The translations under genes and the position numbers were made by a program. A model generated the notes under the pieces. That model was not told where the DNA came from. It saw nothing but the letters and a program-made list of their open reading frames with translations, and ran no database searches. Of a stretch of 5,981 bases of DNA, positions 4,244 to 5,981 are shown one piece after another (position 1 is the first letter of the stretch; every line of letters begins with the position of its first letter). Source of the DNA: an uncultured Zetaproteobacteria bacterium (GTDB lineage Bacteria; Pseudomonadota; Zetaproteobacteria; Mariprofundales; Mariprofundaceae); contig CAMZLX010000082.1 of NCBI GenBank assembly GCA_947311795.1, positions 1 to 5,981 of the forward strand. Direction: 5' to 3'.

Positions 4244-5320
4244 ATGAAAACAACCAAAACACCGCTGCTTGGGCTTGATTACGATGAGCTTATCAACATC
4301 TGCGAACAGATGGATGTCTCCCCTGTGCATGCCAAAAAAGTCATGGGTAAAGTGTTTCGCTATGGTGAGTTTGATATTGAAAACATCCCTGACTTTCCGA
4401 AAAAACTATTAAACTGGCTTCAAGATAACACTGAAATCATTTTACCTGAAATTATCGCCAACCAACATGCCGAAGACGGCACACAAAAGCTGCTTATGCG
4501 CATGAGAGATGCCAAAGATGTGGAATCCGTGTTGATTCCTGCTGATGGGCGTTTAACCCAATGCATATCTTCGCAAGTCGGTTGCGCCATTGGTTGCGAA
4601 TTTTGTCTTACCGCCACTGCAGGGCTGACCCGCAACTTAACCACGGCTGAAATGATGCAGGAAGTGATGATAGCTAAACAGGTCTTGGGTGAATTTCCGC
4701 GTAATATTGTGATGATGGGTATGGGTGAACCCCTGCATAATTATGAGCATGTCGCCAAGTTTGTACGCATGGTCACGCACGAACAAGGCATGGCACTTAG
4801 CCCTAGGCGGGTCACGATTTCTACGGCTGGTCTTGTGCCTGCGATTTATCGTTTACTTGAAGATGATTTACCTTGTTCTTTGGCAGTGTCGCTGAATGCC
4901 ACCACCAATAATGTGCGCAATCAAATCATGCCGATTAACCAGAAGTATCCTCTGGAAGACTTGCTCGCCGTGATGCAGAAATATGTAGGTGCGCGCAATA
5001 AAAAACGTATTCTGATTGAATATGTTTTGCTCGCTGGCATCAATGATTCCATGGATGATGCCAAACGTTTGCGGGACATTGCAAAAAGTTTGGGTAGCAC
5101 GGTCAATATCCTGCCTTTTAACCCATTTGAAGGCAGCCGCTTTGCGCGACCAAGCGATGAAGTGGTTGATATGTTTCGCAATTTTCTTAATGATGCAGGT
5201 GTGGTTGCTGTGGTTCGCATTTCCAAAGGTCGTGATATATCTGCGGCATGTGGTCAGCTTAAAACCGAGATCAACCAACGGGCAGCAACATTACGCAAAC
5301 AAAGGAGTCTCACTTTATGA
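4244..5320 (+). CDS. rlmN: Dual-specificity 23S rRNA/tRNA adenine-C2 methyltransferase RlmN
   Basis: This 358-residue radical SAM enzyme is close to the usual family length. It methylates C2 of A2503 in 23S rRNA and A37 in certain tRNAs. The N-terminal helical domain (about 1-95) precedes the radical SAM barrel. The 4Fe-4S ligands are C114-A-I-G-C118-E-F-C121. C107 (in QCISSQVGC) and C336 (in DISAACGQL) correspond to E. coli C118 and C355, the methyl-carrying and resolving pair. The SAM-binding motif M-G-M-G-E-P and the later R-V-T-I-S-T segment are intact. ATG 4244 is chosen because LLGL follows closely, as in other RlmN proteins; the in-frame TTG at 4232 lies directly after the terminator. 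The Shine-Dalgarno is poor (TAGG, 3 bases away). The stop overlaps the next ATG. No key residue is missing, so activity is expected. Confidence 0.96.
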   Translation: MKTTKTPLLGLDYDELINICEQMDVSPVHAKKVMGKVFRYGEFDIENIPDFPKKLLNWLQDNTEIILPEIIANQHAEDGTQKLLMRMRDAKDVESVLIPADGRLTQCISSQVGCAIGCEFCLTATAGLTRNLTTAEMMQEVMIAKQVLGEFPRNIVMMGMGEPLHNYEHVAKFVRMVTHEQGMALSPRRVTISTAGLVPAIYRLLEDDLPCSLAVSLNATTNNVRNQIMPINQKYPLEDLLAVMQKYVGARNKKRILIEYVLLAGINDSMDDAKRLRDIAKSLGSTVNILPFNPFEGSRFARPSDEVVDMFRNFLNDAGVVAVVRISKGRDISAACGQLKTEINQRAATLRKQRSLTL

Positions 5321-5981
5321 TTTTAGTCATTGGCGATATTATTGTGGATGAATTTATTTGGGGTGATGTGACCCGTATTTCCCCTGAAGCACCCGTGCCT
5401 GTGGTCAATGTGCAAAAGGTTGACCGCCGCTTGGGTGGTTCTGCCAATGTGATTCGTAATCTTCATGCTTTGAATACCAAGTCTGCCATGTTTGGCGTTG
5501 TGGGTGATGATGAACCAGGCGCTTGGGTGCATAACCGGTTGGGTGAGCTTGATTCGGATGATTCGGGTGTATTCACCAAAAAGAATGAACGCCCAACTGC
5601 GATTAAAACGCGTGTAGTGGCGCAACATCAACAAATCGTGCGCTATGACCATAAGTGGGCAAGCCCGATTCATGCCGATACGCAAAGCAAAATATTGGAA
5701 CGTATTATCGCCAAGCTCGACCAAGCTGATGCTGTGATTTTATCCGATTATGCCAAAGGAGTGCTCACGCCTGAATTGCTGGAGAAGCTCATCCCCAAGC
5801 TTAAAGGCAAGATTGTGGGCGTTGACCCTAAACCTGCCAACAACGCATCCTATCATGGGGCAACCTTTATCACGCCCAACCTTTTGGAAGCCTCACAAAT
5901 GGCAAACATGGACAATATCAACGAAGATGGGCATGTGGAAAAGATTGCCAAACATTTGTGCGAGACATTGCACTTAAAATA
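5317..5981 (+). CDS. rfaE1: D-glycero-beta-D-manno-heptose-7-phosphate kinase (5' part, runs off right edge)
   Basis: The reading frame is open from ATG 5317 to the window end, 221 complete codons. It is a PfkB/ribokinase-family sugar kinase: M-I-L-V-I-G-D-I at the N-terminus, then R-I-S-P-E-A-P-V-P-V-V and G-G-S-A-N. These match the HldE kinase domain closely, as do L-S-D-Y-A-K-G, V-D-P-K and I-T-P-N further on. The enzyme phosphorylates heptose-7-phosphate at O1 in the cytoplasm, on the way to ADP-heptose for LPS inner core. The ATP-site GAGD motif and any C-terminal nucleotidyltransferase domain lie beyond the window, so a bifunctional HldE cannot be told from a split kinase (RfaE1/HldA). 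AAAGGAG (5301-5307) lies 9 bases upstream, and ATGA overlaps the rlmN stop, indicating translational coupling. The start is about ten residues shorter than E. coli HldE. Confidence 0.92.
   Translation, partial: MILVIGDIIVDEFIWGDVTRISPEAPVPVVNVQKVDRRLGGSANVIRNLHALNTKSAMFGVVGDDEPGAWVHNRLGELDSDDSGVFTKKNERPTAIKTRVVAQHQQIVRYDHKWASPIHADTQSKILERIIAKLDQADAVILSDYAKGVLTPELLEKLIPKLKGKIVGVDPKPANNASYHGATFITPNLLEASQMANMDNINEDGHVEKIAKHLCETLHLK

Noticed and set aside
4868..5278. Minus-strand open frame of 136 codons
   Set aside because: It is antisense to rlmN with no recognisable content.
5323..5724. Minus-strand open frame of 133 codons
   Set aside because: It is antisense to the kinase, whose plus-strand frame carries clear family motifs.

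Overview
The window looks like chromosomal DNA of a Gram-negative proteobacterium of moderate GC. The evidence is a Gly-Cys-Leu tRNA cluster in the same order as the E. coli glyW-cysT-leuZ cluster, a seven-iron ferredoxin of the FdxA type, a proteobacterial-style RlmN, an LPS heptose-pathway kinase and a lipoprotein with a lipobox. The lineage cannot be fixed from this stretch; Zetaproteobacteria is only a guess. No insertion sequence, CRISPR array or phage gene is visible.

Layout. The left edge (1-56, minus strand) holds the first 18 complete codons of CTP synthase (pyrG), reading out of the window. After a 185-base gap with a stable-RNA-type promoter come tRNA-Gly(GCC), a strong terminator hairpin, tRNA-Cys(GCA), tRNA-Leu(UAA) and a second terminator. 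A 293-base gap with promoter-like boxes and a hairpin next to a very strong Shine-Dalgarno leads into a two-gene unit on the plus strand. This unit is a 490-residue polytopic membrane protein with a long helical domain, followed after 2 bases by a 214-residue lipoprotein with a von Willebrand factor A (VWA) domain. It ends at a terminator whose 3' arm is part of a perfect 14-base tandem duplication. The duplication also contains the stop codon of a convergent gene, a membrane-anchored protein with a NERD (nuclease-related) domain whose catalytic residues appear replaced. That gene is divergent from fdxA with only 26 bases between the start codons. fdxA ends at a terminator, and then rlmN and a heptose-7-phosphate kinase (rfaE1/hldE, cut by the right edge) run as an overlapping pair.

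How the parts fit. pyrG, the tRNAs, fdxA, rlmN and rfaE1 are housekeeping genes. The membrane/VWA pair and the NERD-like gene, which lie between them, are the uncharacterised part. The VWA protein is predicted to sit on the periplasmic face of the inner membrane (Asp at +2 of the lipobox cysteine). The membrane protein's one sizeable predicted periplasmic loop would face it, so the two plausibly form a complex, but no function can be assigned from the sequence. There is no evidence that the NERD-like gene works with the pair beyond adjacency.
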